A stretch of DNA of 64,000 bases from assembly GCA_028821195.1 (NCBI GenBank), contig JAPPHB010000077.1, positions 1 to 64,000 on the forward strand, given 5' to 3'. Position numbers and translations under genes: made by a program. The DNA is from Gammaproteobacteria bacterium. GTDB lineage: Bacteria; Gemmatimonadota; Gemmatimonadetes; Longimicrobiales; Gaopeijiaceae. Below are positions 31,633-45,200 of this stretch, in pieces; positions within the stretch are counted from its first letter, which is position 1, and the number at the start of each line of letters is the position of its first letter. The notes under the pieces are model-generated. The model had not been told where the DNA came from. It did no database searches and saw nothing but the letters and a program-made list of their open reading frames with translations.

Positions 31633-32587
31633 AGAAGATCGAGAGGCTGATGTACCTGCCGGGATTCTCGCGGATGTCGTCCAGCAGCAGCTGGAGACTC
31701 GACGCGCCCGCGGTAAGGTTGTCGTAGAGCGACTCGTCGTGGGACAGCCTCCCCAGGGTACCCTCCCCGCGCTCCATGCGTCCGAGGATGCCGCGCAGGT
31801 CGGCGAGCGCCGGATCGAGGATTTCGAGATTCCGGTTGACCGCCGCGAGCGCGGAATCCGCCCGCATCGCGGCGCTCTCGAGCGCGGGTGCCGTTGACGA
31901 CGTCGTGCTGCTCACCGAGCGAGCGGCTTCGTTGATCGACTCGACCAGTTGGCTGATCTCGTTCCTCTGCTCGCGGACGATGACCGCAAAGTCCGTGAGC
32001 ACGGACTCCAGTTCCTGCGCGCTGGCCTGAAACGACGCCACCGTGGGCTCGTTCAGCAGGGCCGCCATGCGCTGGATCATGTCTTCGGCGTCGTCGCCGA
32101 TTTCCGATACGATGCCGAAGACGTCCGAGCTCACTGTCCCCTGCAGGACGTCGCCGCCCTCCGCCATGACGGCGGAGTTTCCGGGCACGATCTCCACGGT
32201 GCGACCTCCCATCAAACCGATGCCCACCAGCCGCACCTGGGAGTCGCCGGGAATCTCGTATTCCCCTTCGATTTCGAGCTCGATGCTCACCCCCGCGGGC
32301 ACCATGACGAAGCTCATCACCCGCCCGATGTTGACGCCGCGCATCTGCACGGGATCGGATCTTCGCAGTCCGCCCGCGTTCTCCACCACGGCCATGACCG
32401 AATAGCGCCCCCGGAACATGGACGGATCGGTCAGCATGAAGAGGGCGATCAGCGTAGCCAGCACTCCTGCGACGATGAAGATGCCGACGCGCGCCTCGCT
32501 CATGAGCGCCCGCGGCGGGACGGCGTGCCTGAGTTCCGCGTCCGAGGGCCCGGAGCTCGTCCGGTAGTCCGTTTCCGCTTCGTTCAT
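31631..32587 (-). CDS. MCE/MlaD family lipid-transport protein
   Basis: 318 residues: cytosolic tail, one transmembrane helix (about 33-52), an MCE domain (VVENAGGLRRSDPVQMRGVNIGRV, then VRLVGIGLMGGRTVEIVPG) and a long helical C-terminal region (about 170-300) that could form part of a hexameric tunnel. It is the periplasmic substrate-binding ring of an Mla-type phospholipid ABC system. It overlaps the ATPase gene by 4 bases and is third in the operon mlaE-mlaF-mlaD. Confidence 0.85.
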   Translation of the reverse strand: MNEAETDYRTSSGPSDAELRHAVPPRALMSEARVGIFIVAGVLATLIALFMLTDPSMFRGRYSVMAVVENAGGLRRSDPVQMRGVNIGRVMSFVMVPAGVSIELEIEGEYEIPGDSQVRLVGIGLMGGRTVEIVPGNSAVMAEGGDVLQGTVSSDVFGIVSEIGDDAEDMIQRMAALLNEPTVASFQASAQELESVLTDFAVIVREQRNEISQLVESINEAARSVSSTTSSTAPALESAAMRADSALAAVNRNLEILDPALADLRGILGRMERGEGTLGRLSHDESLYDNLTAGASSLQLLLDDIRENPGRYISLSIF

Positions 32588-33366
32588 GTCGTTGCCACCA
32601 GGTCTACCGCGGCCTCGGCAGCGGTTCTGTCCACGAATGCTCTCACGATCGGATCGCCGCTTGCCCGGAAGGCCGTGGGGCTTCCGAGGAACCGGAGCCG
32701 CCTGCCCTCCAGCATCGCCACCCGGTTACACATCTCCAGCCCTCCCTCGATGTCGTGGGTCACGATGACCGAAGTCACGTCCAGTTCGCGGGAGAGACGC
32801 CGGATCTGGCGCTGCACTCCCGCGGTGTTGACCGGGTCCAGCCCGGTGGTCGGTTCATCCCAGAGGAGGATGTCCGGCCCTCCCACGATGGCGCGCGCGA
32901 TCCCCACCCGCTTCTTCATCCCGCCGGAAAGCTCGGCGGGAAGTTTGGTCATCACTTCACGCGGGTCCAGGAGAACCCGTTCCAGCGCCTCCCACACCAG
33001 GCGCGCGATGCGCACACCGTCCATGGCCCGAAGGCGCCTGAGAGGCAGTCCCGTCTCCACGTTCTCAAAGACGTTCAGCGAATCGAAGAGCGCCGCATGC
33101 TGAAACACGTACCCGACCTTGTCGCGGATCTTCCGCACGTCCCTGCGATCCCCGAAGAAGACCGACCTGCCGTCCACCTCCACGTCGCCCCGGTCGGGCG
33201 CGATCAGCCCGATGGTGGTCTTGAGCAGGACGCTCTTTCCGGCACCGGAGGCGCCGAAGAGGCCGAACATCTCTCCCGGGAAGATGTCCAGGTCGATGCC
33301 CTCCAGGACGGGCAGGTCGAACGCCTTGTGCACTCCGCGATACCGGATGACGGGGCGAGTCTGCAT
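32584..33366 (-). CDS. Mla-type ABC transporter ATPase
   Basis: 260 residues. Walker A GASGAGKS, signature LSGGMKKRVGIARAI, Walker B ILLWDEPTTGLDP and the switch His in VIVTHD. The extended GGMKKRV form of the signature is typical of MlaF/Ttg2A ATPases. It powers the permease encoded just upstream (6-base gap) for phospholipid movement between membranes. Confidence 0.9.
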   Translation of the reverse strand: MQTRPVIRYRGVHKAFDLPVLEGIDLDIFPGEMFGLFGASGAGKSVLLKTTIGLIAPDRGDVEVDGRSVFFGDRRDVRKIRDKVGYVFQHAALFDSLNVFENVETGLPLRRLRAMDGVRIARLVWEALERVLLDPREVMTKLPAELSGGMKKRVGIARAIVGGPDILLWDEPTTGLDPVNTAGVQRQIRRLSRELDVTSVIVTHDIEGGLEMCNRVAMLEGRRLRFLGSPTAFRASGDPIVRAFVDRTAAEAAVDLVATT

Positions 33367-33372
33367 CGCGCC

Positions 33373-34176
33373 CTAGTCGAGCAGGAGGGGTGGGAAGAGG
33401 GCGTCCATGATCAGAACCGCCAGCGTCATGAACATGACCGCCTGCGTCGTCGTCTTGCCGACTCCTTCGGCTCCTCCCTCCGTCCGCAATCCCATGTGGA
33501 TGGCGACGACGGGGATGGTGAAGCCGAAGACGAGCGCCTTCGTGAGGGAGTAGAAGAGATCCCAGGACTGCCAGTAGAGACGCGCCCCGTACAGGAAGCT
33601 GTTGGGCCCGAGCCCCACGGTGAGCTGGGCCGAGACCATGCCGGCCAGGATGCCCACCAGATTCGCGACCGCAACCAGGATGGGGACCACGACGATGCCC
33701 GCGACCACCCTGGGAGCAGCCAGAATCGACACCGGATCCCGCCCTACGCTGTAGAAGGCGTCGATCTGCTCGGAGACCTTCATGGTCCCGAGTTCCGCGG
33801 TGATTCGGGCGCCCACCCGCCCTACCAGCACGATCGCCGTCAGGACCGGTCCCATCTCCAGAACCACCGACTCGGTGACGATGCTGCCCAGTACGTACAG
33901 GGGAATGGCCCCGGTGAACTGGTAGCCGCCCTGCTGGCTCGTGACGATGCCGGCGAGAACGGCCGTCAGGATCACGATGGGGAGGCTCTGCACGCCCATC
34001 ACGTACATCTGCCGCAGGATCGACCGCAGCGAGACCCGGAGGCCGACGAGCGCAGCGACGATGTCGCGCAACAGGATCGCGATCTCGCCGGAGTGCTGCA
34101 GCACGGTGCGGCCGGCGCGCGCCACCTGCGCCAGTCCGCGTTCGGCCCGGGAAGGGGTCTCGGAGGATCCGGGCAT
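33373..34176 (-). CDS. MlaE family ABC permease
   Basis: 267 residues with about five membrane helices. MlaE family features: QMYVMGVQSLPIVILTAVLAG, ESVVLEMGPVLTAIVLVGRVGARITAELGTM, and EQIDAFYSVGRDP. It forms the membrane core of the Mla-like lipid transporter with the ATPase and MCE protein that follow. The ATG at 34176 gives the usual family length; an in-frame ATG at 34254 would add 26 residues. Confidence 0.86.
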   Translation of the reverse strand: MPGSSETPSRAERGLAQVARAGRTVLQHSGEIAILLRDIVAALVGLRVSLRSILRQMYVMGVQSLPIVILTAVLAGIVTSQQGGYQFTGAIPLYVLGSIVTESVVLEMGPVLTAIVLVGRVGARITAELGTMKVSEQIDAFYSVGRDPVSILAAPRVVAGIVVVPILVAVANLVGILAGMVSAQLTVGLGPNSFLYGARLYWQSWDLFYSLTKALVFGFTIPVVAIHMGLRTEGGAEGVGKTTTQAVMFMTLAVLIMDALFPPLLLD

Positions 34177-34329
34177 GGTTTTCGGGAGGGCTCTCCAGCC
34201 TGTGGGAGGATACACGCCCGCGGGCACGCGAAGCATGTACCGCGTGCGCAGCATCCAAGTGCGTGGAAAGCATCTACGATTGCGCAGCCGATGGCAAGGG
34301 ATCGGGGGCGCGCACGAGCGCTTGCGGGC

Positions 34330-35043
34330 CTACGCGCCGAGCGCCGCGACTTCGTCGGCGCGGCGGGTCACCTCGTTGAGCAGGGACTCGAGCCGATGCC
34401 GATCGTCACGATCGGAGTCGTGGTCCGGGCCATCCCCGGTTTGGTGGTCGACTTCGAAGCGGCGCACGCATACGCGGACCCGGGCAAATGGTTTGGGGAT
34501 GGTCATCCGGTCCCAGGAGCCAAGGCGCCAGTGGCGGTCGGAGGCGAGGCCCATGGCCAGGATGGGCGCGCCGGACAGGCGTGCGAGTACGAGTATCCCC
34601 CGTTTCAGGCGTCGTGCGGGGCCTCGTGGGCCGTCCGGAACCAGGATGGGACTGGAACCGTGGCGCCGGACGACCGAGCGAAGCGCCCACATCGCCTCGC
34701 GCCCGCCCGCGCTCGACGAACCGCGAACAATGCGCGCGCCCCATCGCCGCATGATGCGCGCCACCAGCTCGCCGTCTCCCGACCGGCTGGTGAGGGCGGT
34801 GACGTCCACGCCCTTTCCCCGGGCCAGACGGGCGCCCGTGAAATACGCTCCGGGGATGACGCGGTCGTGCCAGAAGGCGAGGATGGCGGGCGGCCCCCCC
34901 GCGGAGAGCGCGTCCAGGTGCTCGCGGCCCTCCGCGATCTCGATGCGCCAGGTGCGGCCGAGGGCCTCCACGAGCCAGCCCAGCAGAGTGGTGGCGAGGG
35001 CCGTGCGCCCGCGCTTGAGCCGCGTTGCGATGTCAGCACGCAT
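34330..35043 (-). CDS. DUF374 lysophospholipid acyltransferase-like protein
   Basis: 237 residues related to the LPLAT superfamily member DUF374: AFWHDRVIPGAYF, the SRSGDGELVARIMRRWG box, RGSSSAGGREAMWAL, and PDGPRGPARRLKRGI, then LSGAPILAMGL. Likely acylates a lipid A precursor or lysophospholipid at the inner membrane. The ATG at 35043 has GGGGGGAA upstream. It sits next to the Mla operon, consistent with envelope lipid work, but is separated from it by about 150 bases. Confidence 0.8.
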   Translation of the reverse strand: MRADIATRLKRGRTALATTLLGWLVEALGRTWRIEIAEGREHLDALSAGGPPAILAFWHDRVIPGAYFTGARLARGKGVDVTALTSRSGDGELVARIMRRWGARIVRGSSSAGGREAMWALRSVVRRHGSSPILVPDGPRGPARRLKRGILVLARLSGAPILAMGLASDRHWRLGSWDRMTIPKPFARVRVCVRRFEVDHQTGDGPDHDSDRDDRHRLESLLNEVTRRADEVAALGA

Positions 35044-35071
35044 GCGGCGCTTCCCCCCGTCCGTGCGTGAG

Positions 35072-35155
35072 TGCCGGGAGTGGGACTCGAACCCACACGC
35101 CCCAACGGGCAAAGGTTTTTGAGACCTTCGCGTCTACCTGTTCCGCCATCCCGGC
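35072..35155 (-). tRNA. tRNA-Leu (anticodon CAA)
   Basis: 84 bases on the minus strand, without encoded CCA. Acceptor GCCGGGA/TCCCGGC-type pairing, D arm with GGTAGACGC, anticodon stem AAGGT/ACCTT around loop CTCAAAA (anticodon CAA, reads UUG), a long class II variable arm, and T arm with GGTTCGAGTCC. The next gene starts 28 bases after its 3' end. Confidence 0.92.
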
Positions 35156-35261
35156 AGGATGGAGCGGTATAACCTACCCGGTAGTACGTCGCCCGCAAAT
35201 GGGTTTGGCATGGGGTCGACCGGACTCGTCCTGGACGGCACGGCGGGGCCCGGGAGGGGCG

Positions 35262-35939
35262 TCAGAGCGTAACCCGGTCGCCGGCCGGCGTCTCGAGCAC
35301 GGCAACCAGCCCCGGCCGCCCCGCAGCCACCGCGAGCTCGACACCGAGCCGATCCAACTCGCCGCGCACCAAATCCGGATCGGGATGGCGCCCAATCAGC
35401 CGGACGAGGCGTACTCCCCGGTCGGGGAGGTCGAAGCAGGGATGCGGGGTGTCGCCCCAGTCGATGAAGAAGGGGATGATGCCCTGCCGGGGAAGCGGCC
35501 TTCCGGGCATCGTGAGCGTCCAGGCGATGCGTTCGCCGCCGGGCCTGGTGCGGGACATGGACCGCACGGGACCCAGGAGGTGGCCGCACGGGCCGGCGGC
35601 CAGGCCATCAAGATCGGCGGAGCGGACCGCCCAGGTGACCAGCGCCGGCAGCGGGGCGCGGCCGCCGGCGAACCAGAGGCCGCCGGGCGGCGCCGGTTGC
35701 TCCGGATTCGGACCAACGACCTCCAGGTAGACGCGTTCACCGATGCGCAACAGAGAGTTGCGGGTTCCGAGTCCCGGATGGCTGCCGCCGGGCGTCTGGC
35801 GTGCGCCGAGACGCGCCTTGAGGTCACTCACTCCGGCGACCAGGTCGGGAACCGCGTAGACGAGGTGGTCGGTCCCAGGGGGCGCAGGCCGATGACCACG
35901 ACGAACCGCCGCTGCGCGGGCAAGCTCGGAATCAGTCAT
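35262..35939 (-). CDS. Glyoxalase-like domain (VOC fold) protein
   Basis: 225 residues of the PF13468-type glyoxalase-like family: GTDHLVYAVPDLVAGVSDLKARLG at the start, then GLGTRNSLLRIGERVYLEVVGP, and later GIIPFFIDWGDTPHP. The paired beta-alpha-beta modules and conserved His/Glu positions fit a metal-binding VOC enzyme of unknown substrate. No operon partner is evident. Confidence 0.8.
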   Translation of the reverse strand: MTDSELARAAAVRRGHRPAPPGTDHLVYAVPDLVAGVSDLKARLGARQTPGGSHPGLGTRNSLLRIGERVYLEVVGPNPEQPAPPGGLWFAGGRAPLPALVTWAVRSADLDGLAAGPCGHLLGPVRSMSRTRPGGERIAWTLTMPGRPLPRQGIIPFFIDWGDTPHPCFDLPDRGVRLVRLIGRHPDPDLVRGELDRLGVELAVAAGRPGLVAVLETPAGDRVTL

Positions 35940-36095
35940 TGGTCGTGGCGCTCGAGGACGAGTTGGCGCATGGGGTCCACAGGCGAAGGAAGATCCTTCA
36001 ATGTAGCGCGGAACTGCGGGATGTTATCTTGGAGCAGACGAATCGCGTCGCCTTGCGCGACGGTGCGCCGGCTTCCAGGACCCAGGGACAGATAC

Positions 36096-38851
<2,756 letters not shown>

Positions 38852-38852
<1 letters not shown>

Positions 38853-38876
38853 CTAGTCTTAGCTAAGCGGACTAGC
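38852..38876. terminator. Hairpin between acnA and the opposing gene
   Basis: GCTAGTC (38852-38858) pairs with GACTAGC (38870-38876) around an 11-base loop. It spans the ends of two convergent genes, where a bidirectional stop would be useful. There is no U-run. Confidence 0.4.
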
Positions 38877-39594
38877 CCGTCTCGCGTCGGTCCGGCGGAC
38901 GCTCCGAGGACGGAGCGTCCAGAATCTCCTTGAGCACAAAAGCCCGCCGCAGCGAATCGCGGTCGCCGCTCCCGAATAGTTCCCTGTAGATGCGGGTGCG
39001 CGGACGTCCGCCGCGTCCGGTGCCCGGCGCGGCGGCCGCCGGCTCGAGGCGACGCCGTTCCCCGGCGGCCGAGTCCCGCAGCGGTACCGCCTCACGGGGC
39101 GCACGAGCAGGGCGATCTCTGGTCTGGTCCCGTCCCGCCAGTCGGTCAACCCGCGCCCGCCTTTCGGCCTCGGACCTCCGGCGCTCCTGGTCCGAGGTCT
39201 GCCGCTCGCGCGCGATCGTCCTGCGTTCGTCGCGGTCCAGCGAGGGCCGCCGCCGCTCCTCCGACCTCGCCGGCGGCGCCTCCGCAGGTTCTTCCGGGCT
39301 GTCTTCCTCATCCTGTATTACACCCGTAATACCGGGTCCCATCAGCTTCTCGAGGTACCCCGGGCCCATGAGCTTCTCCAGGCCAACAAGCTCGCCCAGG
39401 GCTTCGGCCGGCTCCTTCTTCCGTGTCTCGCCCTCCCCCGCCTGAGCCGACGACGGCTCCGCACGCCACTCCTCGTCGCCCTCGTCTTCCGCGGGAAGCA
39501 CCTGCTTCTGCTGCTGGCTGCGGCGCGCCCGCGCAACGCTGTCAATGATGGACAGCGCCATGAAGATCAGGAAGAGAAGAAGGCCGGTGCTCAT
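38872..39594 (-). CDS. Membrane-anchored charged protein linked to floA
   Basis: 240 residues: one N-terminal membrane helix (about 4-18) and a long, very charged, Arg/Glu-rich region likely disordered or helical. Residues about 70-90 contain a tandem repeat of LEKLMGPG. A short helical domain ends the protein (YRELFGSGDRDSLRRAFVLKEIL). No family is recognised. It starts 15 bases after the FloA gene stop, so it probably works with the flotillin/NfeD pair in membrane microdomains. Confidence 0.65.
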   Translation of the reverse strand: MSTGLLLFLIFMALSIIDSVARARRSQQQKQVLPAEDEGDEEWRAEPSSAQAGEGETRKKEPAEALGELVGLEKLMGPGYLEKLMGPGITGVIQDEEDSPEEPAEAPPARSEERRRPSLDRDERRTIARERQTSDQERRRSEAERRARVDRLAGRDQTRDRPARAPREAVPLRDSAAGERRRLEPAAAAPGTGRGGRPRTRIYRELFGSGDRDSLRRAFVLKEILDAPSSERPPDRRETG

Positions 39595-39609
39595 CCGCCG
39601 CCCGCCGCG

Positions 39610-40596
39610 CTAGGCCAGGGGCTCGCCTGAAGCGGACTCGTCATCGCCTGCGATGGAGTTCCGCATCGCGGTGTCCGCCTGCACGTTACGGTACCGGATG
39701 TAATCCATCACGCCAAGGTTGCCGTCCCGGAAGGCGTCCGCCATGGCCAGCGGCACCTGGGCCTCGGCCTCCACCAGGTTGGCGCGCATCTCCTGCACCT
39801 TGGCGACGTTCTCCTGCTCGGAAGCAACCGCCATGGCGCGCCGCTCCTCCGCCCGCGCCTGGGCGACGCGCTTGTCGGCCTCGGCCTGGTCGGTCTGCAG
39901 CTCGGCGCCGATGTTCTTGCCCACGTCGACGTCCGCGATGTCGATGGAGAGGATTTCGAAGGCCGTCCCCGAGTCGAGCCCCTTGGCCAGCACCGCCTTG
40001 GAGATGCTGTCCGGGTTCTCGAGCACCGCCTGGTGCGTGTCGGACGAGCCGATGCTGGAGACGATGCCTTCCCCGACGCGCGCGACGATCGTCTCTTCGC
40101 CCGCACCCCCGACCAGGCGGTTGATGTTGGCGCGCACGGTCACGCGCGCGACCGCGATGAGCTGGATGCCGTCGCGCGCCATCGCCGCCACCCGGGGCGT
40201 GGTGATGACCTTGGGGTTCACCGAAACCTGGACCGCCTCGAAGACGTCTCGGCCCGCCAGGTCGATCGCCGCGGCCTGGTTGAAGGAGAGCTCGATGTTG
40301 GCCTTGTCGGCGCTGATGAGCGCCGTCACCACGCGGTCCACCCGTCCGCCGGCGAGGTAGTGGGCCTCGAGGTCCGCGATGCGGATGAACAGCCCGGCCT
40401 TGGTAGCCCAGATGAGGGGCCGCACCACGGCGGGCGGGGGCACTTTGCGCAGGCGCATGCCGATGAGATAGGTGATGCCCAGCCGCACGCCGGCCGAGAT
40501 GGCTTCGATCCACAGGCGCACGGGTACCGCCCACAGCACCATGAGGATGAGGACGACGATGAGTACGGGGAAAAACAGAGTGGCGATGGCTTCCAT
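39610..40596 (-). CDS. floA: Flotillin-like protein FloA
   Basis: 328 residues: a hairpin membrane segment (about 8-25 and following) and an SPFH domain typical of FloA (formerly YqfA): [22 protein letters not shown], then [16 protein letters not shown] and [12 protein letters not shown] Glu/Ala-rich coiled coil (about 235-290) follows. FloA organises membrane microdomains and is commonly paired with an NfeD protein, as here. NfeD lies immediately upstream in the same direction. Confidence 0.92.
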   Translation of the reverse strand: MEAIATLFFPVLIVVLILMVLWAVPVRLWIEAISAGVRLGITYLIGMRLRKVPPPAVVRPLIWATKAGLFIRIADLEAHYLAGGRVDRVVTALISADKANIELSFNQAAAIDLAGRDVFEAVQVSVNPKVITTPRVAAMARDGIQLIAVARVTVRANINRLVGGAGEETIVARVGEGIVSSIGSSDTHQAVLENPDSISKAVLAKGLDSGTAFEILSIDIADVDVGKNIGAELQTDQAEADKRVAQARAEERRAMAVASEQENVAKVQEMRANLVEAEAQVPLAMADAFRDGNLGVMDYIRYRNVQADTAMRNSIAGDDESASGEPLA

Positions 40597-40669
40597 TGGA
40601 TGTCATCCGTGTGGGGACAAGGGAGACTGAGGGAGACTGGAGTTTTCAGGATTCGCGCTGCCCGGCGGA

Positions 40670-42031
40670 CTACGACCTCTTCTTCACGGGTCTGACCACG
40701 CACCGATAGCCTTCGGCGCTCAGCACCCGTATGGCTTCTCCCTCGGAGATGAACTCCGAGTCGGCGACGACATCCACCCGCTCGTCGCCGAACTGCCCGG
40801 TGCCGGCGGGACGCAGATCGGTGAGAGCCACGCCCTCGGACCCCACCAGATCCTCTCGCCGCTCTGCGGACTCGAAGCCGTGCTCGCGGTCGGTGGCATC
40901 CTGGAGCAGGAGGCCGGAGCGAGCGATGTGGCGGCTGCGCGGGAGCCGTCGCAGCAGGGCCCAGGAAGTCACCAGGATGATGACCAGGCTGAGCGAGACC
41001 ACGGTGCTGGCCTGCGAGAAGTCGGCAGACGTTGGCAAACCGCTGAGCATGCTCATGAACACGCCGCCCACAATGGCGGCGATGCCGAGCACGCCGAGGA
41101 TGCCGAACCCGGGAATCAGGAGGGCCTCCACCGCGAGCAGGCCGACGCCGCCTCCCACGAGGAGAAGGTCGGTCCAGGCGGCCAGCCCGACGATGACGTG
41201 CGAGCCGAAGTACGCCGACAGGCAGAGGACGCCGACCAGCCCCGGGGCGCCGAGCCCGGGGGTGCGGATTTCGATGATGATCCCCAGGAACCCCAGGGAG
41301 AGCAGGAACGGGGCGACGGTCGGGTGGGAGAGGAAGCGCACCAGGCGCTCGGACCAGTTGATCTCGTGCGTGCGGATGGGGGCCTGGGCTGCGCCCGCGA
41401 CCTCGAGCACCGCGTCGAGGTCGTCGACCGCGCGCGCGTAGCCGATGGCGACGGCCTCCTCGGTCGTCAGCGTGAGCAGCTGCCCCTCCTCCACCACGCC
41501 GGGAATGGCGATGGCTTCGTCGACCATGGCTTCGGCGACCGCCGGATCGAGTTCCGCGGCCTCGGCCAGCGCGCGCATCTCGCTCCGCATCGCCGAGACG
41601 ATCTTCTCGCTGGCCCTCTCTCCGGAGCCGTCCACCGGGGTCGCGGCGCCGATCACCGATCCGGGACGCATGAGGATCCCGTCGGTGGCGAGGGAGATCA
41701 GCGCGCCGGCGGACAGGGCCCGGCGGTTGACGTACGCGTACACCGGAATGCCGGCGTCCGCGATGGCGTCGCCGATGCGTTCGGCGGCGTCCACGCGACC
41801 TCCGGGAGTGTCGATGTCCAGCACCAGCGCCACCGCCCCTTCCTCCTCCGCCTCGCGGATGGCCCGCTCGATGGACGGCGCCAGACCGAGTTCGATCACC
41901 CCGGTGACGGGCACGACCACCACCGGCGCGCCGTCCTGAGGGCCTTGCGGCGCCTCGTCGACGGCGAAGCCCAGACTCGCCCCGGCGGCGACGAAGATCC
42001 CGCCGGCCATGACACGCATTGACGTCTTCAC
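40670..42031 (-). CDS. NfeD family membrane serine protease-like protein
   Basis: 453 residues. The N-terminal ClpP-like domain (about 30-230) has Ser in NRRALSAGALISLATD and a likely catalytic Lys in GSGERASEKIVSAM. About 250-385 contain four to five membrane helices, and a C-terminal OB-fold NfeD domain (SEGVALTDLRPAG ... GEAIRVLSAEGYRCVV) ends the protein. Such long NfeD proteins form units with SPFH proteins like FloA. The GTG at 42031 has GGAGGAGG about ten bases upstream; the ATG at 42019 is the alternative. Confidence 0.86.
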   Translation of the reverse strand: MKTSMRVMAGGIFVAAGASLGFAVDEAPQGPQDGAPVVVVPVTGVIELGLAPSIERAIREAEEEGAVALVLDIDTPGGRVDAAERIGDAIADAGIPVYAYVNRRALSAGALISLATDGILMRPGSVIGAATPVDGSGERASEKIVSAMRSEMRALAEAAELDPAVAEAMVDEAIAIPGVVEEGQLLTLTTEEAVAIGYARAVDDLDAVLEVAGAAQAPIRTHEINWSERLVRFLSHPTVAPFLLSLGFLGIIIEIRTPGLGAPGLVGVLCLSAYFGSHVIVGLAAWTDLLLVGGGVGLLAVEALLIPGFGILGVLGIAAIVGGVFMSMLSGLPTSADFSQASTVVSLSLVIILVTSWALLRRLPRSRHIARSGLLLQDATDREHGFESAERREDLVGSEGVALTDLRPAGTGQFGDERVDVVADSEFISEGEAIRVLSAEGYRCVVRPVKKRS

Positions 42032-42239
42032 CAGTGTCGGCCCTCCTCCGGTTGCTGGCCTGCGAATACTGCGCTTCTCCACGGTCTCCTGTAATTCCCC
42101 GGTGCCCGCGAGCCGTTCCGGAAAGCTAGCAGCCCGTGGACGAATCCGCGCGTGCACAGGGAGCGCCGGCACTTGCCCGCCGGACCCGGCTCCGGCATGG
42201 TGGCGGGTGTCGCGAATCCTTCTGCCGCCGATATCAGCC

Positions 42240-45200
42240 ATGCCCGCCATCGCCCGATCCGTCCGACGCCCGCTCACCGCTCTCGCGCTCCTGACGTGCG
42301 CGCTCCCCTTGCCGGCACGCGCCCAGGCCTCCGTCGCGGACGCCCTCTCAGACCTGACGCTACGGGAGATCGGCCCGGCGGTTGCGGGAGGCCGCATCGC
42401 CGACATCGAAGTGAACCCCGTCGACCCGTCCGTGTGGTACGTCGCGGTGGGCTCAGGCGGTGTGTGGAAGACCACCAACGCCGGGGTCACCTGGACGCCC
42501 GTGTTCGACAACCAGCCGTCCTACTCCATCGGCGACCTGGCGCTCGACCCCGCCAACCCGGAGGTGGTGTGGGCAGGCACCGGCGAGAACGTAAGCGGGC
42601 GGCACGTGGCGTGGGGTTCGGGGATCTACCGCAGCCGTGACGGAGGCGGCAGCTGGGAGCAGATGGGACTCGCGGACAGCGAGCATATCGGCAAGATCCT
42701 CATTCACCCCGACGACGGGAACACCGTGCTGGTCGCCGCGGAGGGGCCGCTCTGGTCGGCCGGCGGCGAGCGCGGCGTCTACCGGACCACGGATGGCGGC
42801 AACAGTTGGCAGCAGGTCCTCGCCCTCGACGAACACACCGGCGTCACCGACATCGAGTTCGCTCCCGGCAACCCGGACGTGGTGTACGCCGCGGCCTTCC
42901 AGCGCCGGCGCCACGTGTGGGGCTACATGGCGGGCGGTCCGTCGTCGGGCATCCACAAGTCCACCGACGGGGGCGAGAGTTGGCGCGAGGTGACGCGCGG
43001 CCTTCCCTCCGGTGACATGGGCAAGATCGGGCTCGCGGTCACGCCCGCCGATCCGGACATCGTCTACGCGACCATCGAAGCGAACGACGAGGAGCGGGGT
43101 TTCTACCGTTCCACCGACCAGGGCGAGAGCTGGGAGAAGCGCAACTCCTACATCTCCGGGGGCACCGGCCCGCACTACTACCAGGAAATCGAAGCCTCGC
43201 CGACCGACGCGGACCTGGTGATCCAGATGGACGTGTTCTACCAGATCACGCGCGATGGCGGAGCCACCTTCGCGACCCTGGGAGACGGCCGCCAGAAGCA
43301 CTCAGACAACCACGCCCTCTGGTTCGACCCGGAGGACACCCGGCACATGCTGGCGGGGACGGACGCCGGACTCTACGAGACCTTCGACGAGGGCGAGACC
43401 TGGCGCCATTTCCCCAACATGCCCATCTCGCAGTTCTACAAGGTGGCGGTCTCCAACCGCGAGCCCTTTTCCGAGATCCTGGGCGGGGCGCAGGACCTGG
43501 GGACGCTGTGGGGGCCATCGCGCACCACCACCGTCGAAGGCGTGCGCAACTCCGACTGGTATTTCCCGATGGGAGCCGACGGCTACGGGGTGCAGTTCGA
43601 TCCCTCGGACCCGGACATCCTCTACCTGATGACGCAGGTGGGGAACCTGTACCGGGTCGATCGCCGGAGCGAAGAGGCCATTCAGATCCAGCCCCAGCCC
43701 GAAGTCGGGGATCCGCCCGAGCGCTGGAACTGGGATTCCCCGATTCTGGTGAGCCCGCACTCCACGAACCGCCTCTACTTCGCGTCGCAACGGGTCTGGA
43801 GAAGCGAGGACCGGGGCGACTCCTGGAATGCGATCAGCGGCGACCTGACCACCGACACCAATCGCTACGAGCTGCCCTTCATGGGCCGGGTGTGGGAACT
43901 CGACGCGCTCCATGACAACGGCGCGATGTCGATGTACGCCACCATCACTTCCATCAGCGAGAGCCCGGTCCGGGAGGATGCCCTGTACGTCGGCACCGAC
44001 GACGGGCTGATCCACTTCAGTCCGGACGGGGGCGGCAACTGGAACCGGACCGCAGAGCTTCCGGGGCTCCCCGAGCGCTCTTTCATCAACGATGTCGAGG
44101 CCAGCCAGCACGATGCCGGGACGGTGTTCGCGGTCGCGGACGCGCACAAGATCGGCGACTTCGCGCCCTACATCTTCAGAAGCGACGACAACGGCGAGAG
44201 CTGGTCGTCCATCTCCGGGGATCTGGAGGACGGAACCATCGCGTGGGCGATCCAGCAGGACCACGAGAACGCCGACCTGCTCTTCCTCGGGGCGGAGTGG
44301 GGGCTCTACTTCTCTCCCAATGGGGGCGAGAACTGGCACCGCCTCCCGGGCGCGCCCACCATCTCCTTCCGGGACCTCAAGCTGCAGCGGCGGGACGGTG
44401 ATGTCGTGGGCGCCACCTTCGGGCGGGGCTTCTATGTGCTGGACGACTATTCCCCGCTGCGCGAGATCGCGGGCGGGGCGCTGGCCGCGGAGGACGGCGC
44501 GGGCGTGTGGCCGGTGCGGGACGCGTGGTGGTACATCCCCAGCGTTCCCAACCAGGCGCCCGGGCGCCCGACGCTCGGGACCGACGCCTACTCGGCGCCC
44601 AACCCGCCCTTCGGGGCCACGCTCACCTACTTCCTCCCGGAGGTGCCTCCGACGGCCGAGGACCGGCGCGAGGAGGAGGAGCGCGCGATGCGCGGACTGG
44701 GCACCGACGTGCCCTTCCCCGGATACGAGACGCTGCGGGCCGAAGCCGCCGAGAGCGGACCGCGGGCGCTGGTGCGGGTATCGGACGCGAGCGGCGACCC
44801 GGTGCGCTGGGTCGAGGGTCCCGCACGTGCGGGGCTCCACCGCATCACCTGGGATCTGCGCAGACCGGCACCCAACCCCATCAACCTGACCACTCCGGCG
44901 TTCGTCCCGCCGTGGGCGTCCGCTCCGGCCGGGCCGCTGGCGCCTCCCGGCGAGTACTCGGCGCAACTGGTGCTCGTCACAGCCGACGGCGTGGAGGAGG
45001 TCGGCGGGGCGCAGAGCTTCCAGGTGAAGCCGGTGCCGCACGCGCCTCCGGGCACCGACTTTGTGGCTGTGGCGGCCTTTCAGCACCGCGTGAGCGAGCT
45101 GCAGCGGCGCGTCGGGGTGGCCGGCTCCGAACTCGGGCGCCAGTCGGAGCGGCTCGGCTACATGCGCGCCGCCCTGCTGCGCACGCCCGCCGCGGGGGCC

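Noticed and set aside
35072-35155. tRNA-Leu as an integration site
   Set aside because: No integrase gene or duplicated tRNA end is found near it; flanking genes are ordinary chromosomal ones.
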